Assembly: GCF_007655135.1 (NCBI RefSeq)
Contig: NC_045129.1
Coordinates: 12,958,001-13,022,000, forward strand
Reading direction: 5' to 3'
Origin: Punica granatum
Lineage: Eukaryota; Streptophyta; Magnoliopsida; Myrtales; Lythraceae
DNA: 64,000 bases
This document shows positions 9,768 to 21,700 of this stretch, one piece after another. A program made the translations under genes and the position numbers. Within the stretch, counting starts at the first letter, position 1. The number at the start of each line of letters is the position of its first letter. Under the pieces are notes generated by a model that saw nothing but the letters and a program-made list of their open reading frames with translations, did no database searches and had not been told where the DNA came from.

Positions 9768-12000
9768 GGACAGTTAATTCATCCGCATAAATAATTTGTG
9801 GCTTCCATTTAACTTTCTCCAACAGGCTTGTGCGAATTGGCAAGCCTTGAGACGTTGTCTATCAGTGGAAATGAACTCGCCGGCAGCATTCCACGCTGCC
9901 TTTTCAACATGACCACCCTTCATACCCTCGACCTTTCTTATAACCATTTCGGAGGTGCCATTCCACCTTCACTCTTCTCCAGCCTCAAGTTGCTTGAATC
10001 TCTCTCTCTTTCCGGCAATGCTTTTGAAGGCTCTTTTTCGTTTTCTTCACTGGCAAACAACTCTAGGCTCAAAGCGTTCGATCTCATAAACAATTACCAT
10101 AGACTGTCTCGAAACAGAGGATGCTCCATATGCTTTGTCATGTCAGTTAGTCCTCTTTTGCTTATCAAACTGCATTCCCAGCAGCAGACATGGTTTTGTT
10201 CCCAGTTTTCTAATGGAGCAGCATGACCTGGAAGTATTTGAACTCTTCAATTGTCGCTTGGAGGGACAGTTACCAAGTTGGTTACTGGAGAACAATACAA
10301 ATCTAGGTTACTTTAATCTGATGGGTAGCTCTTTCTCGGGTCACTTCAGCTTGAATTCCAGTCTCACCAATTATAACATGTGGTTGATCGATGTGGCCTC
10401 CAATTCTTTGGAAGGAGAGCTCCCTTCCTACTTCAGTTACGTCTTTCCGAATTTAGGGGATCTGAATGTATCCAGAAATTCCATGCAAGGTAGAATCCCT
10501 TCTTCATTGTGCCACAGCCCCACTGCAAGCAATTTGAGGATGTTGGACTTGTCGACTAACAGATTCATAGGAGAGCTACCGGAGAAGCTAATGCGTTGTG
10601 AAATACTAGGAATCTTGATTTTGGCAAACAATAATTTGAGAGGCCAGGTACTACCAAGAGTGGCAAACCTGTCACTCTTGACTTATCTATCCTTGAGCGA
10701 CAATCAGTTCTACGGGGAGATTTCAACAGGGTTGCTCAATAGCCCATCCTTATCATTTTTGGACATGAGCAGTAACAACCTGTCGGGGGTCATACCCGAC
10801 TGGATTGGAGATCTCCAAGAATTGTCTGTCCTTTCATTGGCGGATAATTCCATCGAGGGGACTTTGCCATTGAGCTTCTGCAAGCTGCAGAAACTTGAAT
10901 TTTTGAACCTAGCTGGTAATGATATTGGTCCCAGCATACCTTCCTGCGTCAACGTTTCAGCTCTGAAACACTTGCATTTGGAAAGAATGAATCTCAAAGG
11001 ATCACTACCACAGTTTCTTCAAGCTGCTTCCTCAATAGTGACGCTGAGTCTCTCCAGTAATGCGTTATCAGGTGGAATTCCTTCTTGGATTGGTTCTCTT
11101 TCGACCCTGAGGGTTCTCTTGCTGGCGGGTAATAGTTTTGAAGGTCTTATGCCTCAGGAACTATGCCAGCTCCACAACATAAGCATTATGGATCTCTCTC
11201 ACAATCATCTTTCTGGAAGAATTCCTTCATATTTCAACAAATTGGCATTCGGGAGTTCACAAGTTCCTGATGGGACATTTACAATATCCGGCTATGGCTT
11301 TACATGGGCGGTTGTTTTCTCATTTCCTTACGTCAGTACTCCTCAAGAGGGTGGGGATGCTGTAGAAGTGCTGTTTACATCGAAGCATAGGTTGGAATCA
11401 TATGGAGGTCGAGTTTTGCCCGTGATGTCTGGGCTGGACCTCTCTTGCAATAATTTGTCCGGCTCCATTCCCCTCCAACTTGGCAATTTGAGTGATATTC
11501 GTTCACTGAACCTCTCTTACAATCATTTGAGTGGATCAATTCCGGTTACAATCTCTAACTTGGACCAAATAGAGTGTCTAGACCTCTCGCACAACAACTT
11601 AAGTGGTGAGATACCACAGCGATTGATAGAACTCTACAGGTTATCGACGTTCAGTGTGGCCTACAACAACCTGTCTGGCCGGACACCGGAGCCGAAATAT
11701 CAATTCGCGACCTTTTTTAGAGAGAGTTACGAAGGTAACTCCTTTCTCTGTGGGTGGCAATTGGGGAATTGCAGGAGTTCGGGGGGATTGCCGTTAACAC
11801 CGCCACCTGCAGAGCATCAAGAGGACATATTCAGAACCGCCTTCAGATGGAGCTTTGCCGGATCGTATGCCATGGCATTCATCGGAACTGTCTTTACCCT
11901 CTGTCTCAGCTCCTACTTTTGGACTCTCTTCTTTGATTTCGTTTATAGGCACATCCCGTCATCCTGTGCTTTTATTGATAGGCTTTTTCCTATGCACTGA
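9370..12000 (+). pseudogene. LRR receptor-like protein (RLP), one frameshift
   Basis: Exon 1 (9370-9685) encodes a signal peptide (MGVMMLLLLGC...) and an LRRNT with paired cysteines (DCCQWERINC). A GT-AG intron with a TA microsatellite (9686-9825) is followed by exon 2 (9826-12000), which encodes many LxxLxxLxLxxNxLxGxIP repeats, an island segment (VEVLFTSKHRLESYGG), four final LRRs, a Cys-containing cap, an acidic stretch and a C-terminal membrane helix (SYAMAFIGTVFTLCL) with a short cytosolic tail and no kinase. This is the RLP plan: plasma-membrane receptors that signal with adaptor kinases in defence or development. The frame changes by one base near 10090-10115: before it the reading is SRLKAFDLINN, after it ETEDAPYALSCQL, which continues the LRR. 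Either a sequencing error or a true pseudogene. The start could also be 9322 or 9409. Confidence 0.82.
9732..9768. repeat. (TA)n microsatellite in RLP intron 1
   Basis: Pure TA run inside the first RLP intron. Confidence 0.93.
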
Positions 12001-12082
12001 ATAAGAAGAAATCCCTGTATGTCCTCTAAAATATCTATCTATATGCAATATATGTTTTTCTGATGTTTCTTTTTTATGGCAA

Positions 12083-12120
12083 CTAGTAGTTTAGCCCGTG
12101 CGTTGCACGCGCTTCAAGTG
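12083..12120 (-). mobile_element. Helitron 3' terminus (minus orientation)
   Basis: Minus-strand reading: 'gcgcgtgcaacgcacgggc' forms an 8-bp stem with one mismatch and an AAC loop. After 7 bases it is followed by an ACTAG end and a T. Hairpin plus CTAG|T is the canonical plant Helitron 3' end. It lies 83 bases after the RLP stop. The element should extend rightward; I could not place its TC end. Confidence 0.55.
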
Positions 12121-12400
12121 ATAATAAGTTATGCTATCAAATCACAAGAAATAATGACAAATTTTGGTTTACTTGCTAGAAAAGCAATTATTGGAATCAA
12201 AGTGAGCCCTCTGAATTAAGTTTTCTGAACATTCCAATCAGTTAAGGAGATACGTGGATTTTTTTTTTCTTTTGGTTGGAAGGTTTGTGAAATTTCGGTT
12301 TTTGGCAACATGATGAGATGCATAGGGACATGTTAGAACCAAATGGACAAAGCACCTAATTCCTCAACAAGGACTAAGCAGGTCCCTGACCCTACAAGCT

Positions 12401-12957
12401 AGTGGTGTTTATTTTTACTTAATAAAAATATGTGAATAAAAGTTAGTTGTAAGTTAGTTATGTGGAAAAATAAATGGAAAGAAAAGGAAAAAAAATGAGA
12501 GATGGTGATTTAAACTATTATTTAATGATTGAGTAAAAAATTATTTAGTGAATAAGTAAAAAAATTTGACTTACCCGAAAAGATTGTTATATGTACCAAA
12601 AAAAATTTGTGTTAATAACAAATATGAGTTGGTACAAACGGTTTGACGCTTATTCCGCTTAAGTAAGTTCTCGAGTTCGAGTCATTGCGAATGTAGAAAA
12701 TCCACATTGGGAAAACTTTACCCCTTAGTGGGGCTTGGCTTAACTGGATTAGTCGGGGCTCAATTTGACTTATGGATACCAAGTTCATACCGAAAAAAAA
12801 TAATTTAATAAAATGAGTTATTTTTCATTTATTGATACCCTTAATCTCTTCTTAAACATTTTTTTTCATTATTATCTTTTCTTCCCTCTTCCTACACATA
12901 TTTTATATTATCTAATTAATTACTTATTTTTAATCACTTAATTTATTAAACAATATC
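12401..12957. mobile_element. MITE-like element, interrupted by a SINE
   Basis: The left part (12401-12600; 'aagttagttatgtgg', 'aaaataaatgg', 'gacttaccc') and right part (12801-12957; 'gttatttttcatttattg', 'ttattaaacaatatct') match the uninterrupted element at 25013-25306. The SINE at 12628-12800 separates the halves. Confidence 0.6.
12628..12800 (+). mobile_element. tRNA-like SINE copy 2, nested in MITE
   Basis: Contains an A-box-like 'tggtacaaacggtttgacgc', a B-box 'gttcgagtc' that fits GWTCRANNC exactly, the body motif 'gaatgtagaaaatccac', 'taccccttagtg', and a short 3' A tail at 12793-12800. Dispersed relatives are at 8049 and 22818. This copy inserted into the MITE. Confidence 0.65.
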
Positions 12958-13282
12958 TAAAACTTTCGTTGGAAAATCTCATAATATATGCATATAGTTA
13001 ATAGTTTTACACAACCATCGTTTGAGAGCATATAGACTTAGCTCGCCAGCGATGCCATCTACATTTGTCTCGGTTCTGAGATAGTCTCGACATAAAGAAA
13101 TGTTGACAACGGGAATACTTATGCCTCAGTAATGTATTTAATTTTAAATCTTACTTTCTATCAAAATATTAATAATCAGTATCTCTCAACACACAGTTCC
13201 CACCTAGCTAGTTTATAATAATATAAAAAGTTGTACATTCTTCCTAACCGAAAATCTATTTAATCTATGTGTTACTTTCCAA

Positions 13283-13620
13283 TCTATATAATATATAATT
13301 GCAAAATGGAAAGGGAGGATTAACGGTGTCACTCCAATCTTCATACCCTCAGCTCCTCATGGGCCGATCCGTCACATATCCCTTGACATTAATTAAGAAT
13401 TTTAATTTATTGGATGATTGACATTTATTAACCCATCACATTGATTAAACCAACACATTAATGGAACCATGAAAATTCTCAAAAAGAAATAAATAACATA
13501 ACATTAATTAATTCATAATATTAATTTATTTCATGTACGATATAATAGAATTATTATCTAATGATCTATATATAAAATATGTACAACGGCACAATAATCA
13601 TGCGCAACATGCAGGTGAAG
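13283..13620 (+). mobile_element. Possible Helitron 5' terminus and remnant
   Basis: 'tctatataatatataattgc' followed by aaaatggaaaggg, preceded by A, resembles plant Helitron 5' ends. A degenerate 'catgcgcaacatgcaggtg' near 13601 may be a decayed 3' hairpin, but no clean CTAG end is present. Confidence 0.35.
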
Positions 13621-13639
13621 CCTCTATATTCAGTAATTT

Positions 13640-15055
13640 CATATTTGTCTTCACCATTAATTGGGCTCTTATAGTCAGCAAGAATTGAAGAACACAGTAA
13701 CGATTATGGTGCGTAATTTTTGAGCTAGCATCTATCGTGAAGTGAATTTTTGAACTGCCTGGATGGCCAAGTGGACCTTGAAGCTGCCGGTAGGATCACG
13801 GTTCTATCAGTCTCATCCATGTGGCTTCTCTTAGGAGATGCTACTGGGGCTTTCATATCCCGTGACCGTGTTTGTAGTTTGTATTTTTTTGGCCTCTGGC
13901 CTCCCTACTACCGAAAGAAAAAAAAAAAAAGACATGGAAGCAATATACAGGCGGTCTTGTCGAGTTAAATGGGCCTTATAACCAAATGGAGTTCCTACAA
14001 CTTCGCCGGGATTTAATATTTCCATTTACAGCTTTGTAGTCATCATCCATATTGAGAATTGGAGCTTACTTTTCAAATATTAGGACTCGAGCTTGACCAA
14101 TACCCAACCGTGGGCTGGATGTGTAGTACAACGTCCCTAAAATGGTTCCTCACCCCAAGGAGAAATAGGTCTCTCATGTGGGACAGATAGCGGGGTCTCG
14201 ACTTAAATTGGGTTGGGTCCAAAAAACTGAATTAGATTAGGTTGGAGTCAAAGATCCTTCCTCGTTAACCCTTAAAGGGTTGCTTAGGAAGAAGCATCCC
14301 TCTGTTTCGTTAGTCAAGGCAAAATTGTTCCATAGAAGTCGTCTATAATTCCCAAGATTTATATAAAGTCTGCCATCTTTCCCAGGAAAAAGCTCTTGGA
14401 TGAGCTCGACCAGCGGTGCCGGGAGTTCAATCCACTGTTTGTGTTGAACCGATCATTACAAAAGGCACAATCTAGGAAACTATTGTTTGATAAGTTATTA
14501 AGTTTTCATGCCGCGTTTTGCTTGCCCAAAGGGGCAACTCGAGCTCAGAATTCAAATAATAATTCCGGATCCATGGAGTTAATATTGGGAGATGAGGAAT
14601 GATATTGACTCCCATGAACCCAAAATCGTTATTTGATTATATTGCGAGCTTGAGTAACCCTTGGGGCAAACAAAACACCTTTTGACCACTTGACGAAGTA
14701 TCATACAACAGGACTCTTTAGTTTCATATTTTGTTGCGACCAGTTCAACAAACAATGGACTGACCTCTGGATATCTGAAGAATAGATGATGGAGTATGAA
14801 GAAAGTTCAAATGACATGTGCAATCTAATAATTTTGTCAAACATTAATTTCCATTGAATTACTAGGTTCTTGTTTGCGAACAATAACGGAGAGAGCGTCT
14901 ACATAACGGTTAATAGCGGATCCTTAGCATCATTTTCCGAATGCTTCACTTGGGAGGTTGGTTCTAGACCGACCTATTCAATTATGTCTGGGCCCAGTTC
15001 TTAGCTCAATTTACTAACTATATCGAGCTACCCCATGTCCTCATCACCGTTAGCT
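13640..15055. repeat. Diverged direct repeat, unit 1
   Basis: Shares ordered blocks with 15055-15960: 'gggctcttatagt', 'gacatggaagcaa', 'ggagaaata', 'gggttgggtccaaaaa', 'ccggatccat' and 'gttcaacaaa' with aatggact. It has no open reading frame of note. It carries the SINE at 13757-13931, which unit 2 lacks. Confidence 0.7.
13757..13931 (+). mobile_element. tRNA-derived SINE with poly(A) tail
   Basis: Begins 'gcctggatggccaagtgg', where tggccaagtgg is a perfect RNA polymerase III A box. A B-box-like 'ggttctatc' follows about 30 bases later. A unique body of about 110 bp ends in a 17-base A-rich tail. The related repeat unit at 15352 has the flanking 'gacatggaagc' without this insert, which supports insertion by retroposition. 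Confidence 0.68.
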
Positions 15056-15962
15056 TGGGCTCTTATAGTTAGCAATGACTGAAGAGTACAGTGATTATTG
15101 TGGTGCGTGATCATGCCCATTAAGGCACATGTTGTTTATTTTGGTCTCATCTAAATAGATATGTAGCCTATAAGAAGCATGTAATTCAAAAATAAATATT
15201 ATCATTAATGTTGATTAAATAGTATATATATATATATATATCACATTGCTCATCACAATTTTTAGCACTAAAAAGGGAAACAGAGATATAAGCGGAGCCA
15301 GTTAATTCCATTCTTTTTTTTTTTGGCAGGTAAGCAAATAATTGGAGAGTAGACATGGAAGCAAAATATAGGCGGTGTTTGGAGTAAAGTGGGCCTCATA
15401 TCCATAAGGATTTTTTGCAACTTTGCCAGGAAACTCAAGATTTCCATTTATAGATCTATACTGATCCATGCATATTGGAAATTAGAGTTTCGTATAACAT
15501 TACTTACCCGAGACCTAACCATGGGCTAGATGTATATTTCAACCTCAAAATGGTCCATCATCCCCAGGAGAAATAAGTCACTTATGAGGGACGGATTTAA
15601 TGGGGTTTTGACTTAAATTTGGTTGGGTCCAAAAACCTGAGAAAAAAAAAAAAAAGTAAAGGTCCTATCGTTCTGGGGTACTATTGTTAGATTAAGTTAA
15701 GTTGTCTGGGGTGCTCTCCTTGCCCAAGGGGCTGGCTAAAGCTCATAATTCAGATATTGATTCCGGATCCATAGAATCAATATGAGAGTTGAGGAAGGAT
15801 ATTGACTTCGAAGACCCGAAATTATTATTTGAATAGTAAGCTTGAGTAACTCCCTTAGGCAGACAAAACACCTTATGACAACTTAATAACGTATCAAACA
15901 ATAGCACTCCTGATTGCATCTTTTAGTGTGACTAGTTCAACAAAAAATGGACTAACCTCCTA
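15056..15962. repeat. Diverged direct repeat, unit 2
   Basis: Second copy of the block described at 13640-15055, with the blocks in the same order but shorter spacing and many substitutions. Confidence 0.68.
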
Positions 15963-15964
15963 GC

Positions 15965-16050
15965 ATCGTAGGTCGAGCTTAGCCAGGACCTTTTTCCTGG
16001 GAAAGATGGCGAACCTGATATAAACCTTGGGAATAATAGCACTTTTGTGC
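15965..16050. repeat. Inverted copy of 14335-14420
   Basis: The reverse complement of this segment reads 'ccatctttcccaggaaaaag' and continues to gctcgacc, matching 14370-14420 in unit 1. An inverted fragment of unit 1 therefore directly follows unit 2. Confidence 0.7.
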
Positions 16051-16580
16051 TTGATTTCTCTAGCATAATTATATCTTTTAAAAAAAACATCTTGTTGATT
16101 GATAATTTAAAAATTAACGCCAGGGCCAAGATGGTGAAAAAGCAAACGATTGACGATTAGATAGATAAAAAAAATATCAAAATAGTAAAAGCTCCAAAGA
16201 TTAAGCATAAAAATTGTATATCACCGATTAAGTTTATATATATATATATATATAGATATATATACACTAGTTGGTTTGGATTTCCACAAAATTTGGCCTG
16301 TATATTAATATAGGAGATTGAGAGGGACAATCAATCATAATATGAGGAATTCCTCGAAAAAATCTACATGGAAAGCTCTCGTTGAACGACGTGAGGATCA
16401 TTGTACAAACCAATTTTACTTACATATAAAATATACTACAAGCTCAATTTATACGGTTTCTCTCTCTTAGTTGAGAGCTTCTCTTTCTAACATTCCCTTT
16501 GTTGGAAGTCTCCTGCCTCTCTTCTCTTCTTCTTTGTTCTGCTCGCTTCTTCACCTTTGTGCAAGCACCTACGGACCTTC

Positions 16581-16695
16581 AACTACCCAACACATGGAAG
16601 GAAACACCAATCTTCTACAATACAAATGACTGTTAGCTACCTTTGCAACACGTGGAAGGAACACCAATCCTCTACGACACAAATGAATGTCAACT
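16581..16695. repeat. Tandem repeat in LINE ORF1 leader
   Basis: Two imperfect copies of about 57 bp: 'acatggaaggaaacaccaat' at about 16592 and 'acgtggaaggaacaccaatc' at about 16649. Each is followed by ctctac or cttctac and a caaatga motif. Confidence 0.7.
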
Positions 16696-17126
16696 ACCTC
16701 AACTCAACTCGCAATCGGTCTCCAAATCCTGGCAACAAGCAAATCTACATTGCCATTACTCCCCCAACAAACATTCTGTACTTAACCTTAAGAACATTTA
16801 CCACCTTTCTTCCCACCGCAACACACCCTTCTTCTTCATCACAAACGGAAATCACAGACGAGCATTCACATTACACTTTTATCCCTCCCAAAGCTTTCCT
16901 GCAACAACATGATACCCTACCACTACCAATGGAAAACACTGATCTTGATGCATCTCTAGCTGAGCTCTTTTGCACTGAAATGTTCATGGACCAAAGTCAA
17001 CAAATTCTAGAGCTACAAACAAACGAAGAAGAAGCACAGGAATCAATACTCTTAACACTCCTCATCAAGCCTTGTGGCTTCAATACCACCACCACCAAAA
17101 GCAATCATCCCTAGACTCCCGTAAGC

Positions 17127-17795
17127 ATGGAACACAAAAAAGAGGTCACCATAGCATCAAAAAAATTTACAGACGATATTTTGATCTGTCTTTCCAAAGA
17201 CAAGAGAGACATGATACATGTGGAGATAGACCGTGCTTGGTCGGTTCAAGGATCACACATGATGATAGCACACTGGGACAAGGGATTATCACTGGAAAAA
17301 ATCAAGTTCGAGACAGTTACCTTTTGGATCCAGATCAGAGCCATACCCCCCGAAATGCTCTCAAAGCCGAATATCACCAAACTTGTTGAAAGGGCAGGCA
17401 AGGTCTTGGAGATTGACTGGAAGGACACGTCGTCTCTCCCGAAGTGGTATGTCACGTCGAGAGTCCTTGTCCAAGTCCCGATCATCAAGCCACTGTGCCT
17501 TAGATGCCGCATCAATAGAAAGAATGGAGTGCCTACCTAGGTCTTCTTCAAGTACGAGTATCTCAAGACCTTCTGCCACGACTGTGGCATTTTAGGACAC
17601 GACCAAGCCCACTGCACATCAGAGACACTAGCGCCTTTGAACATGTATGGCTCGTGGCTTCGATTCGACAACCAGACATACCTCCTTCCCCCGCAGGTCA
17701 CCACAACCCCACTGTCGACACCGACGACCCCATCTACTACCCACTACCCAGAATCGGAACCTCCCTCTCCAACCTCCCACAAGGGCGTAAATTCC
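17127..17795 (+). pseudogene. LINE ORF1 (DUF4283 + CCHC zinc knuckle)
   Basis: The reading from 17127 gives a shortened DUF4283-like region: KKFTDDILICLSKDKR, then RAWSVQGSHMMIAHWDKG and FWIQIRAIPPEML. The usual central DUF4283 segment between these is missing. After an in-frame TAG at 17538 the same frame continues VFFKYEYLKTFCHDCGILGHDQAHC, with the CX2CX4HX4C knuckle intact. In the family this protein binds nucleic acid in the retrotransposition particle. The copy is non-functional. Confidence 0.75.
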
Positions 17796-18719
17796 TAAAA
17801 AACCAAGGCACAAACTCAGCCTCAATCAATCCAAAACTAAAGCTGCTCTGCCACATGACAATGACAACACAGCCCCAATCAATGCAACAAGGGGAATGTA
17901 TGCGGCATAGACAAGATTGATACTTACTGTTGCAGACTCAAAAGGGAAAGAGGTTGACAGCACAAAGACGAGCTTCCAACGTTGGTCTCACGAAGGCTTC
18001 TGTGCATCAAGGAAAAAGGGAGCACGAAAAGCTTCTAGAATCTCTCTTCAACTGATACCTTATACTTGCGCTTGATTGTAGAGCAAGCCCAAGCCAAGGC
18101 CTAATTCCAAACAGAGGCCGGCCCTTACCAAAGCCCTGAATCGAACTGAGCCTACCCTACCGAAGCTCAATTCCATTCATTGGGCAGCCCATACCAAAAC
18201 CCAGCTCCCTAACGAAGCCCAGTTCCCTACCACATACAAGCTGAAGCCCAATGCCAAGAAAGGCCTAGACCAAACCGAAGCCCAGCCCTATTCTAAGGCC
18301 CACTGCTTCTACAGCCAAATTTCAGCGCTGACTCTTTCAGCAGGACCAGGGGCCAAATCTTCCAGCAAACTTCAGAAATTGATAGGGATCCACAGAAAGA
18401 AACTTTGATCACCATGCCACGGAGGAAAAGGAAAAACAGAATGACTATGGAAAAATACCTCAAACTAGCAGCTCTCTACTCCAGAATTCTAAAGAAAATG
18501 GCAAGAACTCTAGGAGAAGAGATGTATAGAGACTGGCACACACAGCAAGCAATGGAAACAATGGAAGACTGGTACCCCCGCAAGAACCAGTGACTTACCC
18601 ACACCAGCAAATATTATAACCAGGGACTTAATACTACGTTGATGAGATGGAAGATGAAGTCAGTACCAACGATGTCCAAATGGCCAAGGAGGTGGGTCTT
18701 ATCATGCCCCTAACAAAGC

Positions 18720-21700
18720 CATAAGTCTACTGGCTTGGATCTGTTGGGCAATGAGGGGAGAACCGAAAATTCGAGCCTTACATCTCCTCGTATGGAAGCA
18801 TCAGCCTAGTATGATTTTTCTTTCAGAAACAAAATCCAGCTCCAAGCACTGCATCAAGATAGCACAACGTTATAACCTCAATGGTATCTTCACAGTCGAT
18901 TCCTCAAATGCAACAGGTGGTCTCTGCTTACATTGGAACACTGAATTGAAGGTAACCATTCAAAAATCTTCTCCTCACTATATCCATGCTATTATTGAAC
19001 ATCATGTTTAGCTTGTCTCTTGGATATTCATAGCTGTATATGGACCCCCTTATATGCATGCAAAACCTATATTCTGGGCTGAACTTGCTAATATTGGGAA
19101 GAATATTGATAAACCATGTCTGATTGTAGGAGATTTTAATGAAATTTGTGCTGAATCGGATAAGTGAGGTGGTTGTAATTATGCCTCATCTTCTCACTCA
19201 GGATGTATTGATTTGGGTTTCATTGGTAACCCCTTTACTTGGCTAAACAAGAGACTAGGTCTAGCTTCTTTAAAACAACGTAGATAGAGCAATTGCAAAT
19301 GATGAATGGAGAACTACCTTCCCAAGAGTAGGAGTATTCCACCTCCCTTAAATTTGATCCGACCATAATGCCATACTGCTAAAACTATGGATGGAATCGT
19401 CAACCAAACCTAGACTCTTTCGATTTGAGGAAGCTTGAACCCGAGATCGTTCTAGCAAGGATATAGTTAGAAATACCTAGAATAAAATTGTGATAGGATC
19501 TAAGGCTTACCAACTCTCTTAAAAAATTAGGACGGTAAAAAAAAATCTTAGGAAATGAAACAAAGAGGAGTTTGGGTACTGTGACACTAACATTGTAAGA
19601 ATTATGGAGAAATTTGAAGAAATTCAAGCAAGACACCCCGCACCTGAGATCAAGGAGCAAGAAGAAAAACTCATTGCAGATTTTGAAGAAACCCTTATGA
19701 GAAAAGATCTTATATGGTGACAGAAGTAGAGGGAGCTATGGCTGAAAGATGGAGATAGGAATTCTAAATTTTTCCATCTCTCAACCATCATCCGACGAAG
19801 ATCAAATCACATAGTAGCCATTAAAGACAATAATGGGGAATGGACCCAAGACCATGAATGGATTGGCAATTATTTCCTTAGGAACTTCCAAGATCTCTTC
19901 AACACTTCCCACCCAGTTATATGAGACGATATGGAAGGCCTGATCAACCGCACCATCACATAACTCGAAAATGAAATGCTAATCCAAATCCCAGATGACA
20001 AAGAAATCCTAATGGCCATAAATTCAATTCCAAGCCTCAAAGCACCGAGCCCAGATGGAGTTCCTCATTGTTCTACAAACATTATGGAGAAACAGTAAAG
20101 CCACTACTTCTCTCGACAATAAAGAGTTTCTTCACCTCAGGTTACATACTCAAAGAGTGGAACAACACTTTTATCTGTCTCATACAAAAATGCTAAGGAG
20201 CCTTCACTTTTAAAGATTTCAAACCCATCAGCCTATGTAATGTATTCTACAAGGTCATCTCAAAAATCATTGCAAACAGACTCAAACTATTGCTCAACAA
20301 GATCATCTCCCCGAACCAAACCTCTTTTATTGAAGGAAGATGGATCAATGAGAACGGCCTTCTTACGCAAGAAATACTCCACTCGATGAAGAAAACAAAA
20401 GTGCAAAGAGGATGGATCGAGATGAAAATTGACTTTATGAAGGTCTTTGGTAAGTTAGAATGGAGCTTTATTATCAAGATTATGGAAAATCTAGATTTCC
20501 ATTCAATTTTCATATCCTGGATCTATCAATGTATCTCCACATCTACCTTTTCTATATTACTTAATGGCTCGCCCTACAGACTTTTCTCACCATCCAGAGA
20601 TATAAGAGAATGAGACTCTATTTCACCTTATTTATTTTTAATATCAATGGAAATATTGTCTCGACTCCTCTATAGGGCAGAAGCCAACAGAGACATTAAA
20701 GGCATCCAGATAAGTAGAGGATGACCATAAATTTCACATATAATGTTTGCAGTTGACCTTCTTATACTCTCCAAAGCAACATAAGTAAACATTAGGAATG
20801 TGAAGCTCATACTTGACAAATTATGCTCTTCGTCAGGACAAACAGTAAATTGCTCCAAAGCAAGCCTCTTTTTCTCCAAGAACACATCGATAGACACCAA
20901 AAGAAGCGCAAAAACCATTTGTTGGTATGAGGAAACTAAAGGAAGATGCCAAATACTTGGGAAACCCACTGTTCATCAAAAGGGAAAGTAATGAATCCTT
21001 TCAATTCCTCATTGACAAGATTAAAGGCAAGCTTGCATCATGGAAGACAAAAGCACTCTCTTGGACGAGTAAAGCTACTCTGATTAACTCGGTTAACAAC
21101 AATACCCCAATCTACACCATGTCACTCTTCCGGTTACCAAAATCCACATTAAATACCATTGACAAATTGACAAGAAGATTCTGGTGGGGCACAACAAAGG
21201 AAAAAGGAAGTTACTATGCACCAAAGAATTGGAACACCATTTGCCAACCAATAACAGAGGGAGGCCTAGGTTTTTGAAGAGTGGAAGACTCAAACAACGC
21301 AAGGCTCTCTAAACTAGCTTGGGCACTAACAAAAGCAAACAATAGCCTTGCCGATAGGGCTGTAAAGGCAAAGTGTGGAAACTTCCTAAACTATTTCAAC
21401 CGCAGCTCTCCTTCACCAATATGGAAAGGCCTCCAATGGTGTAAGGACACCATCCGGGTAAGTGCATGCTTCTTTGTAGGTAATGGTTCATCTATTTCAG
21501 CTTGCTTGACCCATGGATCCCAAGTATGCACGATAGTAAACCTCTCCTAATTTAAGTGTAATTTTAAACCCGGAGCTCAAGGTACGCAATCTAATGCTAT
21601 TCTATCAAAAAAGATGGAACATTCCACTAATTCACTAACCTCTTTGAGCAAGGTACAATGGAGAACATACTCTAAGTTCACTTGGCCTAGGAAGACTACG

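Noticed and set aside
14386..14440. B-box-like 'ggagttcaatcc' as a tRNA gene or SINE
   Set aside because: There is no matching A box at a suitable distance and no cloverleaf could be drawn.
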